Shown in pieces: positions 5,885-8,190 of a stretch of 8,190 nt of DNA (within the stretch, counting starts at the first letter, position 1; each line of letters opens with the position of its first letter). Origin of the DNA: Actinomycetes bacterium (lineage in GTDB: Bacteria; Actinomycetota; Acidimicrobiia; Acidimicrobiales; Palsa-688); contig JAKAXG010000168.1 of the NCBI GenBank assembly GCA_021827225.1, forward strand, positions 1-8,190, written 5' to 3'. A program made the translations under genes and the position numbers. The notes beneath the pieces were generated by a model, which had not been told where the DNA came from, did not search any database, and worked only from the letters and a program-made list of their open reading frames with translations.

Positions 5885-6586
5885 ATGGAGAAGTTGGCCT
5901 ACCTGCTGTTTGGCACCCCGGGTCGGACCACGGCTGACGTGGGGCGGGCGCTCAGGGAGACGACCGTGCCGGAGATGCGCCGCCGCGGCGCCCACACGGT
6001 GCAGGTGAACCTCCTCGACGACCGCCTCGGCCACCCCTTCGGTGTCGATCCGGGGCCCGAGAGTGAGCAGATCCTCGCCGCCGTGTTCGCCTGGGTCGAC
6101 ACCGCCGAGGGATCGAAAGTGGCAAGCATCCTGCCTGATCCGGGGTCGAGCGGGGCCCGGTGGCACGGGTGGCTGGTGTGCGAGTCCGAGCCAAAGCCCA
6201 ACCGGGACCATCCCCACGGCCCGGACGGGCGCCTTCCCGGGTTCGCCCAGATCGTGGCCCTCAGCAGGCCCGAGCATCTCAGCTGGGGGGAGTGGCGCCT
6301 GGCATGGCAGGGCCGCCACACCCCGGTCGCGATCAACACCCAGTCGTCGTTCCGTTACGTGCAGAACGTGATCTTCCGCGCGCTCACGCCGGGAGCCCCG
6401 GCCTTCGCGGCCATCGTGGAGGAGTGCTTCCCGATAGAGGCGGCGTCGGATCTGCACGTCTTCTTCGACGCCGTCGGCGACGACGCCAAGCTGGCCCGGC
6501 ACATGGCCGCCATGTCGGAGAGCTGCGACCGTTTCATGGACGGGGTGGCCCCCGTCTCGTGGACGTCGGAGTGGTTCTACCGCTAG
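5885..6586 (+). CDS. EthD-domain-like protein (dimeric alpha/beta-barrel type)
   Basis: A 233-residue soluble protein resembling the long actinobacterial proteins annotated as EthD-domain, which I recognise from conserved stretches and not from a defined catalytic site. These are GFAQIVALSRPEHLSWGEW (119-137), the His/Gln block HTPVAINTQSSFRYVQN (145-161), AIVEECFP (176-183) and a C-terminal SCDRFMDG (213-220) followed by SEWFYR. The length would accommodate two ferredoxin-like (dimeric alpha/beta barrel) repeats. EthD was first named in a cluster for ethyl tert-butyl ether degradation, and its biochemical role is unclear; relatives occur beside steroid and aromatic degradation genes. I start at the ATG at 5885, which has a -10-like hexamer 7 nt upstream. 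The in-frame ATG at 5873 would add four residues but overlaps that hexamer. Longer upstream extensions run antisense into the dehydrogenase gene and are rejected. It is divergent from the SDR operon and 8 nt from the glucosidase gene. Confidence 0.72.
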   Translation: MEKLAYLLFGTPGRTTADVGRALRETTVPEMRRRGAHTVQVNLLDDRLGHPFGVDPGPESEQILAAVFAWVDTAEGSKVASILPDPGSSGARWHGWLVCESEPKPNRDHPHGPDGRLPGFAQIVALSRPEHLSWGEWRLAWQGRHTPVAINTQSSFRYVQNVIFRALTPGAPAFAAIVEECFPIEAASDLHVFFDAVGDDAKLARHMAAMSESCDRFMDGVAPVSWTSEWFYR

Positions 6587-6590
6587 GAGG
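6585..6590 (+). promoter_or_regulatory. Ribosome binding site of the GH13 gene
   Basis: A full AGGAGG, the best Shine-Dalgarno match in the window, overlaps the TAG stop of the EthD-like gene (6584-6586) and lies 4 nt before the GTG at 6595. It decides this start and implies translational coupling of the two genes. Confidence 0.75.
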
Positions 6591-6594
6591 TGGC

Positions 6595-8190
6595 GTGCAG
6601 GTCCGGTCCGGAGCAGCGGGTACGAACACCGGGCGCTGGTGGGAGGGAGGCTGCATCTACCAGCCCTACATCCGCTCCTGGCAGGACACCGACGGGGACG
6701 GCTACGGCGACCTGGGCGGGATCGTCCGCCGCCTCGACCACCTGGCCTGGCTCGGCGTCGACGCCCTGTGGCTGACGCCCACCATGCCGTCCCCGGACCA
6801 GGACTGGGGCTACGACGTCACCGACTACTACGGGGTGCATCCCGACCTGGGGACCGCCGACGACCTGCGCCTCGTGGTGTCCGAAGCCGAGCAGCGGGGC
6901 ATACGGGTGCTGCTCGATCTGGTGCCCAACCATACGAGTGACGCCCACCCATGGTTCGTGGAGGCCCGCTCCGGGCGGGGGTCCGAGCGGCGGGACTGGT
7001 ACGTGTGGGCCGACCCCGCCCCCGGAGGAGCCCCACCCAACAACTGGGTGGACATCACCGGAGCCCCCGCGTGGACCCTCGACGAGGGGAGCGGGCAGTA
7101 CTACCTGCACAACTTCCTTCCCGCCCAGCCGGACCTGAACTGGTGGAACGGGGACGTCCGGCGGGAGTTCGAGCGCATCCTGCGCTTCTGGTTCGACCAG
7201 GGCGTGGCCGGAATGCGGATCGACGTGGCCCACGGGCTGTTCCACGACCGCCGGTTGCGGGACAACCCTCCCGCCCCCGACGGGCCCGAGACCCGCTACG
7301 GGCAGGCGAGGGTGTACAACCTGAACCGGCCCGAGGTCCACGACGTCTACCGCTCCTGGCGGCGGCTGGCGTCGGAGTACGACCCGGCCCGCCTGCTGCT
7401 GGGCGAGACGTGGGTGCTCGACCCGGAACGGCTGGCCCGCTTCTACGGCGAGGACGACGAGCTCCAGCTGTGCTTCAACTTCATGCTGCTCTTCTCCGAG
7501 TTCACCGCCGCCGCCATGAGCGGCGTCGTGGCCCGGTCCATGGCCGCCCTGCCGGGAGGGGCGTGCCCGGCGTGGGTCGGCTCCAACCACGATGTGTCCC
7601 GGATGGCCACCCGGTGGGGGGGCGGGGACAGCCGGCGCACCCGGTTGGCGCTGGCTGTCCTCTGCACCCTGCCCGGCACCGTGACGCTCTACGCCGGCGA
7701 CGAGCTGGGCCTGACCGACGTGTACGTCCCGCCTGCCGAGCAGCGCGACCCGATCACCTGGAGGGCGCCGGACGGAAGGTTCAACCGGGACCGCTGCCGG
7801 ACCCCTCTGCCCTGGGATGAGGGACCCAACAGCGGGTTCTGCCCGGAAGGGGTCGAACCCTGGCTCCCGATCGGGGACCGGTCGGGCACGAGCGTGGCCG
7901 CCCAGCTCGCCGACCCCGGGTCCACGCTCTGGCTCACGAGGAACCTGTTGGAGCTGCGACGCGCGTCGGTGACCGCGGGCGCCTACCAGCAGCTGCCCTC
8001 CGGAGCGGACCAGTGGGTCTACCGCAGCGGGGGCCTGGTGGTGGCCGCCAACTTCTCGGACCTCGCCGCCGAGGTGCAGCTGCCGGGCGGCTCGGCCCGC
8101 CTGTCCAGCCTCAGCGGGCGCTCGACACACGATGAGGGGTCCCCGGACGGCGCAGCCCCCACGGTCCTCGGGCCGTGGGAGGCGGACCCC
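6595..8190 (+). CDS. GH13 family alpha-glucosidase / oligo-1,6-glucosidase-type enzyme, C-terminus cut by window edge
   Basis: 532 codons are visible with no stop before the right edge. The family is usually about 530-560 residues, so little is missing. It hydrolyses (or transfers) alpha-glucosyl units from short oligosaccharides. The (beta/alpha)8 barrel motifs are in order: IYQPYIRSW with a calcium-loop-like DTDGDGYGD (31-39), region I DLVPNH (108-113), region V QPDLN (178-182, the oligo-1,6-glucosidase-type form), region II GMRIDVAH with nucleophile Asp210, region III GETWV with acid/base Glu271, and region IV SNHD with Asp333. Then come LYAGDELGL and RCRTPLPW (400-407), followed by a C-terminal beta domain. 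All three catalytic carboxylates are present. There is no signal peptide, so it is cytoplasmic. The GTG start is supported by AGGAGG 4 nt upstream. Departures from the common family text are Ile for Pro in the N-terminal YPRS motif, Ala-Gly-Met in place of Asp-Gly-Phe in region II, and Arg for Gly before CRTP. Trehalose-active relatives cannot be excluded. Confidence 0.93.
   Translation, partial: MQVRSGAAGTNTGRWWEGGCIYQPYIRSWQDTDGDGYGDLGGIVRRLDHLAWLGVDALWLTPTMPSPDQDWGYDVTDYYGVHPDLGTADDLRLVVSEAEQRGIRVLLDLVPNHTSDAHPWFVEARSGRGSERRDWYVWADPAPGGAPPNNWVDITGAPAWTLDEGSGQYYLHNFLPAQPDLNWWNGDVRREFERILRFWFDQGVAGMRIDVAHGLFHDRRLRDNPPAPDGPETRYGQARVYNLNRPEVHDVYRSWRRLASEYDPARLLLGETWVLDPERLARFYGEDDELQLCFNFMLLFSEFTAAAMSGVVARSMAALPGGACPAWVGSNHDVSRMATRWGGGDSRRTRLALAVLCTLPGTVTLYAGDELGLTDVYVPPAEQRDPITWRAPDGRFNRDRCRTPLPWDEGPNSGFCPEGVEPWLPIGDRSGTSVAAQLADPGSTLWLTRNLLELRRASVTAGAYQQLPSGADQWVYRSGGLVVAANFSDLAAEVQLPGGSARLSSLSGRSTHDEGSPDGAAPTVLGPWEADP

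Noticed and set aside
5867..6502. Open frame of 211 codons on the minus strand
   Set aside because: It is antisense to the EthD-like gene, with biased composition and no motifs.
6583..8130. Open frame of 515 codons on the minus strand
   Set aside because: It is antisense to the GH13 gene; the product is Gly/Pro/Val/His-rich without domains, while the plus strand carries all GH13 motifs.

Overview
The window is very GC-rich (about 70% by eye) with strong G/C third-position bias, so most long open frames on the non-coding strand are by-products of composition. Codon style, a leaderless-looking promoter and the gene families point to a high-GC actinobacterium, perhaps Acidimicrobiia or Mycobacteriales. 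This is inferred from style, not from a marker gene.

Layout. A divergent intergenic region at 5791-5884 separates two transcription units. Leftward (minus strand), in order of transcription: a DHRS1-like short-chain dehydrogenase (5790-4927), an aldehyde dehydrogenase-superfamily protein (4893-3319), an APH-fold phosphotransferase (3286-2135), a protein resembling DUF7064/DUF7065 lipocalin-like proteins (2125-1022), and a DHA2-type MFS transporter that runs off the left edge (927-<1). The first four genes are 33, 32 and 9 nt apart and look like one operon. The transporter follows a 94-nt gap that holds a three-tier inverted repeat, so it may be separately controlled. Rightward (plus strand): an EthD-like protein (5885-6586), then after 8 nt a GH13 alpha-glucosidase/oligo-1,6-glucosidase-type enzyme (6595->8190) that is open at the right edge but nearly complete.

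How the genes may work together. The leftward genes combine a carbonyl/alcohol oxidoreductase, an aldehyde dehydrogenase, a small-molecule kinase, a CrtC/AttH-like protein of unknown activity and a drug/metabolite exporter. That set fits catabolism or detoxification of a hydrophobic hydroxylated or carbonyl compound (lipid, steroid or terpenoid type). The kinase belongs to the group related to the kinase domains of ACAD10/ACAD11 and to LvaA, where a hydroxyacyl-CoA is phosphorylated to allow its rearrangement or dehydration, so a phosphorylation-dependent step is a reasonable but unproven hypothesis. The rightward pair joins a protein of unknown substrate to a sugar hydrolase with no obvious metabolic link. 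No RNA genes, CRISPR arrays, insertion sequences, phage genes or defence systems were seen, and no gap longer than 300 bases lacks a gene.
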